DNA from: Arthrobacter sp. FW305-BF8
GTDB lineage: Bacteria > Actinomycetota > Actinomycetes > Actinomycetales > Micrococcaceae
Direction of reading: 5' to 3'
NCBI RefSeq assembly: GCF_021789315.1
Contig: NZ_CP084561.1
Location: forward strand, 2,356,001-2,420,000
Length of the DNA: 64,000 nucleotides
Each line of letters starts with the position of its first letter. The first letter of the stretch is position 1. This document shows positions 16,728 to 25,799 of this stretch, piece after piece. Under the pieces are notes generated by a model. It was not told where the DNA came from. It saw only the letters and a program-made list of their open reading frames with translations, and made no database searches. The position numbers and the translations under genes are program-made.

Positions 16728-17741
16728 ATGCCGATTATCAAGGATCCGCACCTGTTTAACGAGCAGAGCCTGTTCGTTGATCTGGAAGGGGTGCTAGCCC
16801 GCCGCCTCTATCTGAAGATCGAAGGGTTCAATTACGCCGGCTCCATTAAGCTCAAGCCCGCGCGGGAGATGGTCGAGCGCGCCGAGCGGGAGGGGCTGAT
16901 CGGCCCCGGCTCCATCCTGGTGGAGTCCTCCTCGGGCAACCTCGGCGTCGCGCTCAGCATGATCGCGGCCAGCAAGGGATACCGCTTCGTGTGTGTGATC
17001 GATCCGCGCTGCAACCCGGCAACCCGGCAGCTGATGGAGTCGCTCGGGGCGCAGGTGGACCTGGTCACCGAACCGGATCCCGTTGACGGCTTCCTCGGAG
17101 CCCGGCTCAACCACGTGCGGGACCTGTGCGCGTCTGATGAGCGGTACATCTGGCTCAATCAGTACACCAATCCCGGCAACTGGGGGGCGCATTACCGCTG
17201 GACTGCCCCCGAGATCTCCAATGAGTTCCCGGACCTGGACGTGTTGTTCGTGGGTGCCGGGACAACGGGGACCTTGATGGGTTGCGCGCGGTATTTCCGT
17301 GAGCACCGGCCCGATGTCCGGATTGTCGCGGTCGACGCGGCAGGTTCGGTGTCGTTCGGCGGCGAGCCGGCTACCCGCCTGATCCCGGGACTGGGCATGA
17401 GCGTGCGGCCGCCGCAGCTCGACGAGTCCTTGATCGATGATGTGGTGATGGTCGAGGAACTGGACACGGTGCGCGCCTGCCACCGCCTGGCGGCTTCCGG
17501 TTTCATGCTCGGTGGCTCGACCGGGACCGTGGTCCACGGCGCTGTGTCGTGGCTCGCGGACCACGAGGCCCGGGACCTGACGGCGGTGGCCATCTCTCCG
17601 GACATGGGCCGTCCCTATCTGGACACTATCTACAACCCTGCCTGGGTGCGCGATCAGTTCGGGGCCGAAGCGCTGCACCCAGCACCCGTACCGGTGGCCG
17701 CTTACGTGGCCGCCGCCGCACAAGGGAGTTTCCTGCAGTGA
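16728..17741 (+). CDS. sbnA: 2,3-diaminopropionate biosynthesis protein SbnA-like (PLP-dependent)
   Basis: A 337-aa PLP fold-type II enzyme. In the staphyloferrin B pathway SbnA joins O-phospho-L-serine and L-glutamate to give N-(1-amino-1-carboxyethyl)-glutamate, which SbnB then oxidises to L-2,3-diaminopropionate. The PLP Lys41 is in the motif GFNYAGSIKLK. The serine/asparagine loop SSSGNLGVALS and the phosphate-binding GAGTTGTL are intact. The ATG at 16728 follows a purine-rich site (GGGGAACGAGGAAG). The stop overlaps the next start (GTGA). The presence of SbnB in the same operon makes the assignment firm. Confidence 0.9.
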   Translation: MPIIKDPHLFNEQSLFVDLEGVLARRLYLKIEGFNYAGSIKLKPAREMVERAEREGLIGPGSILVESSSGNLGVALSMIAASKGYRFVCVIDPRCNPATRQLMESLGAQVDLVTEPDPVDGFLGARLNHVRDLCASDERYIWLNQYTNPGNWGAHYRWTAPEISNEFPDLDVLFVGAGTTGTLMGCARYFREHRPDVRIVAVDAAGSVSFGGEPATRLIPGLGMSVRPPQLDESLIDDVVMVEELDTVRACHRLAASGFMLGGSTGTVVHGAVSWLADHEARDLTAVAISPDMGRPYLDTIYNPAWVRDQFGAEALHPAPVPVAAYVAAAAQGSFLQ

Positions 17742-20644
17742 GCCTGCCCGTCGAGAACCTTCAGGGGACTTTGCGTCCCACGCCTTCCATTAATCCCCCT
17801 ATTTCTGTGACAACCGTGGCTCCGGCCGGGGACGGCTCTCCAGCCACGCCGGCCACGGGTGCGGACGTTGTTTTGGAGCGCCGGCTTGCGGCTCTGCTCG
17901 CATCTGTGGTGAAGAAGGACGATGTCCGCGTGGACGCCAACTTCTTCTACGAGTTGGGTGCGGACTCGTTGGTCATGGCGCAGTTCTGCGCCCGGGTGCG
18001 TAAGCAGCCGGACCTGCCGGTGGTGTCGATCAAGGACATCTACCGGTACCCGACGATCTCGGCGCTGGCAGCGGCCCTGGCGCCGGCGGAAGAGGCGACG
18101 GCGCAGGTGCAGGTGCAGGACCGGCTGGCGGAGGTGCTGTCCGGCGTGCTCGGCGTGGAGCAGGTGCCGGTGGACGCCAATTTCTTCCAGGACCTGGGCG
18201 CCGACTCGCTGGTGATGGCGAAGTTCTGTGCCCGGGTGCGCAAGCAGCCGGACCTGCCTGTGGTGTCGATCAAGGACATTTACCGGTACCCGACGGTCTC
18301 GGCGCTGGCCGCGGCCCTGGCACCGGCGGAAGAGGCGACGGCACGGGTGCAGGTAGAGGACCGGTTGGCGGAGCCCTCGCCGGTCGCGGCTTCGGTGCCG
18401 GAGACTCCGGCGCCGATGGACGCCCGGACGTGGGAGTACGTCACCTGCGGGGCCCTGCAGGTGCTTGTCTACCTTGGATACTGTGTCCTTGCTGGCGTGC
18501 TCGCGGTGGTGGGGTACCAGTGGGTATTCCCGAAAGCGGGGCCGGGTAACCATGATTGGTTGGGCCATGGGATGAGCCTGTTGGAGATTTATCTGCGGTC
18601 GGTCGCGTACGCCGGGGCGACGTTCGTGCTGCTGAGTGTCCTGCCGGTGGCTGCGAAGTGGATTTTGATCGGGCGCTTCCGGCCCGGGGAGATCCGTATC
18701 TGGAGCCTGGCGTACTTCCGGTTCTGGCTGGTGAAGACCCTGATGCGGACCTCACCCCTGTCACTGATGGCCGGTTCCCCGCTGACGACCTTTTACTTGC
18801 GGGCCATGGGTGCCAAGGTGGGCCGGAACGTGACGATCATGACCAAGCGCCTGCCGGTCTGCACCGACCTGCTCACGATCGGGGAGGGGACGGTGATCCG
18901 CAAGGACGTGATCGCCAGCGGCTACCGGGCCCACGGCGGCGTCATCGAGTTTGGTGCGGTGACCCTGGGCCGCGACGTGATCGTCGGCGAGGGCGGCATC
19001 CTGGACATTAACACGGCTATGGGAGACGGCTCGCAGTTGGGCCACCGGTCAAGTTTGTACGCGGGCCAGGCGGTACCGGTGGAGGAGCGCTGGCACGGTA
19101 CGCCGGGCAGGGCCACGGAGGCGGACTTCCGTACGGTTGAGGCCACGCCCTACCGGCCCTGGCGCCGGGGGTGGTTCGCGTTCACCCAGTTCTTGAGTGC
19201 GGTGGGGCTGGGCCGGGTCATGCTGACCATCGCCATCGCCCTCGTCGTCCTGGCGGTTCCGCGGGTGGCGGCTTTGTTGGAGCCGCACCCGTTGGCGTTC
19301 ACTGACTGGTCCTTCTACGCCCACGCTGTTGGCCTCGCCGGACTAACCGTCCTCGGTGGAACGGCCGCGGCGCTGGTCCTGGTAACGACCGTGCCGCGGC
19401 TGCTGAACCTCGCTTTGAAGCCCGACACGGTGTATCCGCTGTTCGGGCTGCGGGACGGCGCGGCGCGGGCGGTGACGAGGCTGAGCAACAATGCCATGCT
19501 TGGAGGGTTGTTCGGGGACAGCTCGTACGTGGTGAACTACCTGCGGGCCATCGGGTACGACCTGGGGCAGGTCCAGCAGACCGGCTCGAACATGGGCACG
19601 GTGTTCAAGCACGACAACCCTTTCCTTTCCTCGATCGGCACCGGCACGATGATCGCGGACGCGGTGTCGTTTATGAACGCCGACTACTCGCCGACCTCGT
19701 TCAAGGTCAGCCGGGCGGCGATCGGCGCGAACAACTTCCTGGGCAACGGCGTTTTCTACCCGGCCGGGGCAAGGACCGGGGACAACTGCCTGCTCGCGAC
19801 CATGGTGGCGGTCCCCATCGACGGGCCGGTGCGCCATGACGTGGGCCTGCTCGGGTCGCCGGCGTTCGAGATCCCCCGCTCGGTCCTCCGGGACACCCTC
19901 CCCGAGGAACATACGCACCGTGCGCAGTTCCGCCGGGACCTGGCGGCCAAGAACAGGCACAACCTCCGCACGATGGCCCTGGTGATGCTGGTGCGCTGGC
20001 TCAACCTCGCGCTGGCCATGATCATCATGTTCGCCGCCCTGGAGATGTCCGACCAGTTCGGGTTCCTTGCCTTTAGCGCGTCGTTTGTTGTGATGCTCCT
20101 GATTGGTTTGCTGGTCCCCAGCGGCATCGAGCACATCGTGACGCGGTCCGGGCGGCTTCAGCCCCAGCTCTGCTCCATCTACTACCCGTACTTTTGGTGG
20201 CACGAGCGGTACTGGAAGCTGCAGATGCAGAGCCGGTACATGGCCCTCCTGGACGGGACGCCGTTCAAGCCGCTGGTCTGGCGTCTGCTCGGGGTGCGGA
20301 TCGGGTCCCGGGTCTTCGACGACGGCTGCGCGTTCCCCGATCGGGGCCTGGTGACGATCGGTTCCCGCTGCACGCTGAACGCCGGCTCCGCGGTGCAGTG
20401 CCATTCCCAGGAGGACGGAATGTTCAAGACCGATCGCACCGTCCTTGGGGACGGCGTCACGCTCGGCGTCGGCTGCCTTGTCCACTACGGCGTGACCGTC
20501 GAAGACGGTTCCGTCGTCACCACCGACTCCTTCGTGATGAAGGGGACGACCCTCGCCAGCGGATCTCTGTGGGGTGGCAACCCGGCCGAAGAGGCCCCGG
20601 CCGCCGCCACGAACCCCCTCGCGCTGGAAAGGCTCGGATCATGA
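17738..20644 (+). CDS. Membrane protein with tandem carrier domains and Pls/PosA-type terminal region
   Basis: A 968-aa protein starting at GTG 17738, coupled to sbnA. Two peptidyl-carrier domains (residues ~45-118 and ~125-198) carry phosphopantetheine Ser77 and Ser157, each in LGADSLVMA. The remaining ~730 residues have several membrane segments interleaved with left-handed beta-helix (hexapeptide-repeat) blocks. Clear examples run near VGRNVTIMTKRLP, TVIRKDVIASGY, and VTIGSRCTLNAG at the end. This matches the terminal region of Pls/PosA synthetases, which make poly-lysine and other poly(amino acids). There it is normally fused behind the A domain; here the A domain is the next gene. The protein may catalyse amide formation at the membrane. 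Confidence 0.82.
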   Translation: MSLPVENLQGTLRPTPSINPPISVTTVAPAGDGSPATPATGADVVLERRLAALLASVVKKDDVRVDANFFYELGADSLVMAQFCARVRKQPDLPVVSIKDIYRYPTISALAAALAPAEEATAQVQVQDRLAEVLSGVLGVEQVPVDANFFQDLGADSLVMAKFCARVRKQPDLPVVSIKDIYRYPTVSALAAALAPAEEATARVQVEDRLAEPSPVAASVPETPAPMDARTWEYVTCGALQVLVYLGYCVLAGVLAVVGYQWVFPKAGPGNHDWLGHGMSLLEIYLRSVAYAGATFVLLSVLPVAAKWILIGRFRPGEIRIWSLAYFRFWLVKTLMRTSPLSLMAGSPLTTFYLRAMGAKVGRNVTIMTKRLPVCTDLLTIGEGTVIRKDVIASGYRAHGGVIEFGAVTLGRDVIVGEGGILDINTAMGDGSQLGHRSSLYAGQAVPVEERWHGTPGRATEADFRTVEATPYRPWRRGWFAFTQFLSAVGLGRVMLTIAIALVVLAVPRVAALLEPHPLAFTDWSFYAHAVGLAGLTVLGGTAAALVLVTTVPRLLNLALKPDTVYPLFGLRDGAARAVTRLSNNAMLGGLFGDSSYVVNYLRAIGYDLGQVQQTGSNMGTVFKHDNPFLSSIGTGTMIADAVSFMNADYSPTSFKVSRAAIGANNFLGNGVFYPAGARTGDNCLLATMVAVPIDGPVRHDVGLLGSPAFEIPRSVLRDTLPEEHTHRAQFRRDLAAKNRHNLRTMALVMLVRWLNLALAMIIMFAALEMSDQFGFLAFSASFVVMLLIGLLVPSGIEHIVTRSGRLQPQLCSIYYPYFWWHERYWKLQMQSRYMALLDGTPFKPLVWRLLGVRIGSRVFDDGCAFPDRGLVTIGSRCTLNAGSAVQCHSQEDGMFKTDRTVLGDGVTLGVGCLVHYGVTVEDGSVVTTDSFVMKGTTLASGSLWGGNPAEEAPAAATNPLALERLGS
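17933..18372 (+). repeat. 240-bp tandem duplication encoding the two carrier domains
   Basis: The segment 17933-18132 is repeated at 18173-18372 with an exact 240-base (80-codon) offset. The stretches from 18001 and from 18241 differ at only about a dozen of 132 positions. Both copies keep the carrier Ser. This points to recent duplication or gene conversion within the gene. Confidence 0.85.
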
Positions 20645-23244
20645 CCGCCACCACCACTGCGGCGACCTGCCGCACCGCCGGCCCCTCCTCGGGCCGGGGA
20701 GAAGACCGGACCGCGCCCCCGGGTGCCGCACCGACGGTGATTCCGAGGTGGACGCGGGATCCCCGGCCGGGTCAGGGGCGGATCGACGTGGCAGTGCCTG
20801 AGGACCTGCGCCAGGCGGTGCGGACCGTGTCCCGCATGTTGGACGCGGCTCCTGCATCGATCTGGCTGGCAGCTCATGCCAGGGTGCTCCAGGCCCTGTC
20901 CGGCGAAACAGAGGTCACGACCGGCTGCAAGGACGCGTCCGGGACGTGGCAGTGCAGCCTGGATCTGACCCACCGGTCCTGGCGGGCCCTCGTCTCCGAT
21001 GCGAACGGCCGCCACATGCGGGCCCGGGCGGAGCAGTCCGGCCCCGGGCAGGCCAGTCACGCCTCGGCCGCCCCGGGCTACGAGGTGGTATTCAGCACCG
21101 GCCATGACGAGGATTCCGAGCTGCCGGAGGGCATCGTGCTCGGTTTGTCGGTCGGGAACACGGCCACCGGCGAGGCGCTTCGCCTGAAGTACCGGGGGGA
21201 TGTTCTCGACGAGGACGCCGCCTTCCGGATCGCCGGTTATCACCTCGCCGCGCTCCGTGGCCTGGTAACGGACCCGGGGTCGGACCCCTTCGAGGTTGAT
21301 CTCGTCGGGCCGGAGGAGCGGTGCTTTCAGCTTGAGCGGCTTGCCGGGCCGGTGCGGCCGCGGCCGCGGCGACGTTTCCATGAGTTGTTCGAGGAGCGGG
21401 TCCGGGAGCATCCGGGGCGTGTTGCGGCGGTTCAGGACGGGCGGGAGTGGACGTACTCGGAGCTGAACGCCCGCGCCAACCGGGTCGCCCGTGCCCTGCT
21501 CGGGCGTGGGCTGGGCGCGGAGGACATCGTGGCGGTCGTCGCCGAACGGGATCTGGAGTGGATGGCCGCTGTGATCGGGATCTTCAAGGCCGGGGGCGCG
21601 TATCTGCCGATCGAGCCGCACTTCCCGGCCGACCGGACCGCCAGAACGCTCACGCGGGCCGGGGCCCGGGTGGTGCTCACCGAAGCCGGCAGCACCACCA
21701 CCCTGGATGAGGCACTGGAGGCAATGCCTGCGGTGGCGAGGCTTCTGTTCGAGGACATCGAGGCCGAGGGGCACCCCGCTAACGATCCCGGCCTGGTGGT
21801 GCGCCCGGACCAGCTCGCTTATGTCTATTTCACCTCGGGGTCCACGGGCGAGCCGAAGGGTGCGATGTGTGAGCACGAGGGCATGGTGAACCACCTGTAT
21901 GCGAAGATCGAGGATTTGGGGATTGGTCCTGGGGACGTCGTGGCCCAGACCGCCCCGCAATGTTTCGATATCTCGCTGTGGCAGCTGGTCTCGGCGCTGG
22001 TCGTCGGGGGCCGGACCCTGATTGTCGGGCAGGACCGCATCCTTGACGTGGAGCGGTTCATCGACACGGTGGACCGGGGCGCGGTGGCGGTCTTCCAGGT
22101 CGTCCCGTCGTATCTGGACGCCGTGGTGGCGTACCTGGGCGGCAAGCCCCGCGCCTTACCGGCGCTGCGTTGCGTCTCGGCGACAGGGGAGGCGTTGAAG
22201 CGTGAGCTGGTCCGCCGCTGGTTCGAGGTGATGCCGGACGTGAAGCTGGTCAACGCCTACGGGCTGACCGAAACCTCGGATGACACGAACCACGAAGTGA
22301 TGAGTGCGGCGCCGGCGGGCGGTTCGGTGCCGCTGGGCCCGCCGGTCCCGAACGTCCGGATCCACATCCTCGATGAGTCCCAGCGGCTGGTGCCCCTCGG
22401 AGCGCCGGGTGAGATCGCGTTCTCCGGGGTGTGCGTGGGCCGCGGCTACATTAACGACCCGGAGCGCACCGCGCAGGCTTACTCCACCGATCCCTATGTG
22501 GACGGTGCGCGGCTTTACCGGGCCGGTGACTTCGGCCGCTGGTCCCCGGAGGGCAAGCTGGAGTACCTGGGCCGGCGGGACAACCAGGTCAAAATCTCCG
22601 GGTTCCGGATCGAGATCGGCGACATCGAGAACGCGCTGCTGCGGGTTCCCGGAGTCCGCGACGGCGCCGTCGTCGTGGGCGAGGGCACTGTCGTCGGTGA
22701 GGGCACTGTCGTCGGTGAAGGCGCAGGGCAGTCCAGGTTCCTCGTGGCGTTCTACACCGGCAGTCGGCCGCTCGAGGTTGAGGACATCCGTGGCGAGATG
22801 GCCGCGCGGGTACCGGGCTACATGGTTCCCTCGGCGTACAGGTGGCAGGAGAGCCTGCCCCTGACCGGCAACGGAAAGATTGACCGGAAGGCCCTGACCC
22901 GCACCGCGGGCGAGGTCCTTCCCGAGGCCGGAACCGCCCGGGAAGCGCTCTCCGCGGCCGAGGAACGGCTCGCCCAGGCGTGGGCGGGCGTGCTCGGCCT
23001 GCCGGTGGCCCGGATCGGCGGACAGGACTCGTTCTTTGCCCTGGGCGGGACGTCACTGTCAGCGGTGAAGCTCGCCGTCCTGCTCAAACGCGCGGTCTCG
23101 ATCAAGGACATCATGCAGACCCCGGTCCTGGCGGACCTGGCAGCCCTGCTCGAAGCCGCCTCCCCGGCCGGCGCCGCCTCCCCGGCCGGCGCTGCCGGGC
23201 CCGACTCCCTGGCCCCGGCGGCCATTCCCACCCGTCACCCATGA
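20641..23244 (+). CDS. NRPS module: partial N-terminal domain, adenylation and carrier domain
   Basis: This 867-aa synthetase starts at ATG 20641 and overlaps the previous stop. Residues ~40-230 are a short condensation-like remnant without the HHxxxDG motif. The A domain (~245-770) shows TYSELNARANR, the AMP loop YFTSGSTGEPKG (~396), AYGLTET, YRAGDFGRW and the Lys motif GNGKIDRKAL. The carrier domain holds Ser805 in LGGTSLSAV. By hand, the specificity residues read D-I-W-Q-S-T-A-D-D-K. The two acidic residues would suit a basic substrate, and the operon suggests diaminopropionate. There is no thioesterase. A short glycine-glutamate repeat (VVGEGT) sits near residue 680. Confidence 0.88.
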   Translation: MTATTTAATCRTAGPSSGRGEDRTAPPGAAPTVIPRWTRDPRPGQGRIDVAVPEDLRQAVRTVSRMLDAAPASIWLAAHARVLQALSGETEVTTGCKDASGTWQCSLDLTHRSWRALVSDANGRHMRARAEQSGPGQASHASAAPGYEVVFSTGHDEDSELPEGIVLGLSVGNTATGEALRLKYRGDVLDEDAAFRIAGYHLAALRGLVTDPGSDPFEVDLVGPEERCFQLERLAGPVRPRPRRRFHELFEERVREHPGRVAAVQDGREWTYSELNARANRVARALLGRGLGAEDIVAVVAERDLEWMAAVIGIFKAGGAYLPIEPHFPADRTARTLTRAGARVVLTEAGSTTTLDEALEAMPAVARLLFEDIEAEGHPANDPGLVVRPDQLAYVYFTSGSTGEPKGAMCEHEGMVNHLYAKIEDLGIGPGDVVAQTAPQCFDISLWQLVSALVVGGRTLIVGQDRILDVERFIDTVDRGAVAVFQVVPSYLDAVVAYLGGKPRALPALRCVSATGEALKRELVRRWFEVMPDVKLVNAYGLTETSDDTNHEVMSAAPAGGSVPLGPPVPNVRIHILDESQRLVPLGAPGEIAFSGVCVGRGYINDPERTAQAYSTDPYVDGARLYRAGDFGRWSPEGKLEYLGRRDNQVKISGFRIEIGDIENALLRVPGVRDGAVVVGEGTVVGEGTVVGEGAGQSRFLVAFYTGSRPLEVEDIRGEMAARVPGYMVPSAYRWQESLPLTGNGKIDRKALTRTAGEVLPEAGTAREALSAAEERLAQAWAGVLGLPVARIGGQDSFFALGGTSLSAVKLAVLLKRAVSIKDIMQTPVLADLAALLEAASPAGAASPAGAAGPDSLAPAAIPTRHP

Positions 23245-23260
23245 AACGAAAGGACCTCTG

Positions 23261-24268
23261 ATGTCCACTCCTTCACCCAGGATCCAGTTCGACGTCGAAC
23301 GCCAGGCCGGCCGGGCGCCGCTGCTCACCGTCGGGAACGGCCACGACCCGGTGCGGTGGGCCGAAGAGAACCGTGAGGCGCTGCGTGCGGCGGTCGATGA
23401 GCACGGCGCCGTCCTGGTCCGCGGCCTGGGCCTGCGCGACCCGGCCGAAGTGGCCGATACCTTCGGGCAGCTGGTTCCCGGCGGGCTCATGCCGGACCGG
23501 GAGGCGTTCGCCGCCAGGCAGCCCTACCTGGACGGCGTGTACTCATCCCTGACCTGGCCCGCGAACCAGCCCATGTGCATGCACCACGAGCTCAGCTACG
23601 CACTCGAGTTCCCCTCCCTGATGCTCTTCGCCTGCCTGCAGGCACCCGGCACCGGGGGAGTGACCGGTGTCGCGGACGCCCGCGCCGTGCTCGATGCCAT
23701 ACCGCCGGAGATCGTCGCCCGGTTCGAAAGCCAGGGGTGGCTGCTGGCCCGCAGCTACAACGAGGACATCGGTGCCTCCTACGAGGAGGCGTTCGGGGTC
23801 TCCGACCGTGCCGGGGTCGAGGAGTACTGCCGGGCGCACCAGATCGAGTTCCAGTGGCAGCCCGACGGGGAGCTGCGCACCCGGCAACGGCGCCCCGCCG
23901 TCCTCCGGCACCCGGTGACCGGCCAGCGCTGCTGGTTCAACCAGGTCGCGTTCCTGAGCGAATGGACAATCGCGCCCGAGGTACGGGAGTACCTGGTGGA
24001 CGTCTACGGTCCCGACGGGCTGCCCTTCAACACCCGCTTCGGCAACGGCGAACCGATCGGCGAGGACATCATCGCCCTCCTGAACGAGGTCTACGAAGCC
24101 CACACCCTCCGCAGCCCCTGGGAAACCGGGGACCTCATGCTGGTCGACAACATCCGCATGGCCCACAGCCGCGAGGCCTACGAAGGACCCCGGGAGATCC
24201 TCGTCGGCATGGCCGAACCACGCAACATCTTCGATCTCGAAAACCACACCCAGGACGGTGCACGATGA
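23261..24268 (+). CDS. TauD/TfdA (SyrP-like) Fe(II)/2-oxoglutarate oxygenase
   Basis: A 335-aa non-heme iron oxygenase. The metal site is MHHELSY (His-x-Glu) near residue 107 and a distal His in MAHSREAY near residue 304. An Arg for 2-oxoglutarate follows (GPREILVGM). Its closest resemblance is to the SyrP-like hydroxylases, which hydroxylate carrier-bound amino acids in NRPS pathways, so hydroxylation of diaminopropionyl-carrier is a sensible guess. A ribosome-binding site (AAAGGA) precedes the ATG. The stop overlaps the SbnB start (ATGA). Confidence 0.85.
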   Translation: MSTPSPRIQFDVERQAGRAPLLTVGNGHDPVRWAEENREALRAAVDEHGAVLVRGLGLRDPAEVADTFGQLVPGGLMPDREAFAARQPYLDGVYSSLTWPANQPMCMHHELSYALEFPSLMLFACLQAPGTGGVTGVADARAVLDAIPPEIVARFESQGWLLARSYNEDIGASYEEAFGVSDRAGVEEYCRAHQIEFQWQPDGELRTRQRRPAVLRHPVTGQRCWFNQVAFLSEWTIAPEVREYLVDVYGPDGLPFNTRFGNGEPIGEDIIALLNEVYEAHTLRSPWETGDLMLVDNIRMAHSREAYEGPREILVGMAEPRNIFDLENHTQDGAR

Positions 24269-25332
24269 CAGAATTCGCCACTTCCCCAGCCGCAGCGGCC
24301 GCAGAACCGAAGACAGTTCCACCCTTCGCGGTCGTTTCAGGGGCCCAGGTGCAGCAGGTCCTCCAGGGCCGGGAAAAACAGGTCGTCGAACTGGTCGAGC
24401 AAACCTACCGGGTCCACGCAGCCGGAGACTCGGTGAACCCGCCCTCCTATTTCCTGCGCTTCCCGGACCGGCCCACCTCACGCATCATCGCCCTGCCCGC
24501 CTCGATCGGCGGACAGATCGAGGTCGACGGCATCAAATGGGTCTCCAGCTTCCCGGAGAACGTCTCCTCGGGAATCCCGCGCGCCTCAGCGGTGCTGATC
24601 CTCAACGACCAGGAAACCGGCTACCCCTTCGCCTGCATGGAAGGCTCCATCATCAGCGCCTCCAGAACCGCCGCATCGGCCGCCGCGGCAGCCGACTGGC
24701 TCAGCCGGGACCGCGGGCGCCCACGAAGGATCGGGTTCTTCGGCGTCGGCCTCATAGCCCGCTACATCCACACCTACCTCAAAGCCACCAACTGGTCCTT
24801 CGACGAAATAGGCGTCTTCGACCTCTCAGGCGAGAGTGCCGAGGGCTTCAAAGGCTACCTCGAGCGCAGCGGCACCGGAGCCCGCGTGAGCGTACACGAG
24901 GACCCCGAACAGCTGATCAGAAACAGCGACCTCATCGTGTTCGCCACCGTCGCGGGCGAACCGCACGTGCACGACACGACCTGGTTCGCGCACAACCCGC
25001 TGGTCCTGCACGTGTCCCTGCGCGACCTGGCCCCCGAGATCCTGCTCGCCTCAACCAACATCCTCGACGACATCGAGCACTGCCTCAAAGCCGGAACATC
25101 AGCCCACCTCGCGGAACAGATGGTCGGCAACAGGAACTTCGTCGACGGCACCCTGGCCGACGTCATGGAAGGCAAAATCCCCCTCCCGCAGGACCGCCCC
25201 ACCGTATTCTCACCCTTCGGCCTCGGCGTCCTCGACCTCGCCGTAGGCAAATACGTCTACGACGAACTCGCCCACACAGGCCAACTCCACGTCCTCAACG
25301 ACTTCTTCTCCGAGCTGCGTAGGCACGGCTAG
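24265..25332 (+). CDS. sbnB: 2,3-diaminopropionate biosynthesis protein SbnB-like
   Basis: A 355-aa member of the ornithine cyclodeaminase/mu-crystallin family. SbnB is an NAD-dependent dehydrogenase that splits the SbnA product into 2,3-diaminopropionate and 2-oxoglutarate. Visible motifs are the substrate region SRIIALPASIGG, the Rossmann loop IGFFGVGLIARYI and the sequence SLRDLAPEILL typical of SbnB. The start at 24265 overlaps the oxygenase gene. Together with sbnA it gives a complete diaminopropionate pathway, with no siderophore NIS synthetases nearby. Confidence 0.9.
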   Translation: MTEFATSPAAAAAEPKTVPPFAVVSGAQVQQVLQGREKQVVELVEQTYRVHAAGDSVNPPSYFLRFPDRPTSRIIALPASIGGQIEVDGIKWVSSFPENVSSGIPRASAVLILNDQETGYPFACMEGSIISASRTAASAAAAADWLSRDRGRPRRIGFFGVGLIARYIHTYLKATNWSFDEIGVFDLSGESAEGFKGYLERSGTGARVSVHEDPEQLIRNSDLIVFATVAGEPHVHDTTWFAHNPLVLHVSLRDLAPEILLASTNILDDIEHCLKAGTSAHLAEQMVGNRNFVDGTLADVMEGKIPLPQDRPTVFSPFGLGVLDLAVGKYVYDELAHTGQLHVLNDFFSELRRHG

Positions 25333-25333
25333 C

Positions 25334-25795
25334 GTGGAACGCTCGGACGCGCGGGAGGAGACGTATCCGGCGCATGGGCAGAGTGACAGATTCAGCCCGT
25401 ACGTCCGGTGCGAGTGGCTGCAGTACGACTATGGCCTTTGCTTGGTTCCGGACATGGGGCTTGAACCATTCACGATGTGGCGGTACCGCCATCTCCTGCC
25501 CGTGGCCGACGGGCCGGTGCATTATTCACTGCCCATCGGCGGCACGCCGCAGGTTCCGGCCCGGGAGCTGAGAGCCTTGGGAACATCGCCCCTGTGGGTT
25601 GCCTGGGTGTTCCGCGTTCCTGACGGTAACGCGGCCGCCGTCGACCTGTCGCGGAAGAGACGACCCAATGAGGGGCAGTCTCATTCCGGCAACGGCCGGA
25701 CCTCCGATGATGATGCTGCCAGCGCGCGCGTGCTGCCAATCCAGTCCCAACAATTCGTGCCCATCTGGGCGACGACCGAGCAAACCGAGGAGTGA
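25334..25795 (+). pseudogene. Truncated threonine-synthase-like (PLP fold type II) fragment
   Basis: A 153-codon frame begins with GTG one base after the sbnB stop. Its first ~95 residues resemble the N-terminus of threonine-synthase-type enzymes: MWRYRHLLPV, then a GGTP loop (LPIGGTPQVPA) and LGTSPLWV. The expected KDE and catalytic Lys that should follow are missing. After LWV the sequence changes to a polar, Arg/Ser-rich tail with no family match. It looks like a deletion remnant, though it keeps its place and spacing in the operon and may still be translated. Confidence 0.6.
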
Positions 25796-25799
25796 CAGA

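Noticed and set aside
19343..20485. Long minus-strand frames opposite the NRPS genes
   Set aside because: Arg/His/Gly-rich shadows of high-GC coding sequence; no domains.
16728..25332. Staphyloferrin B-like siderophore cluster
   Set aside because: SbnA and SbnB are present, but no NIS synthetases, decarboxylase or iron transport genes are found.
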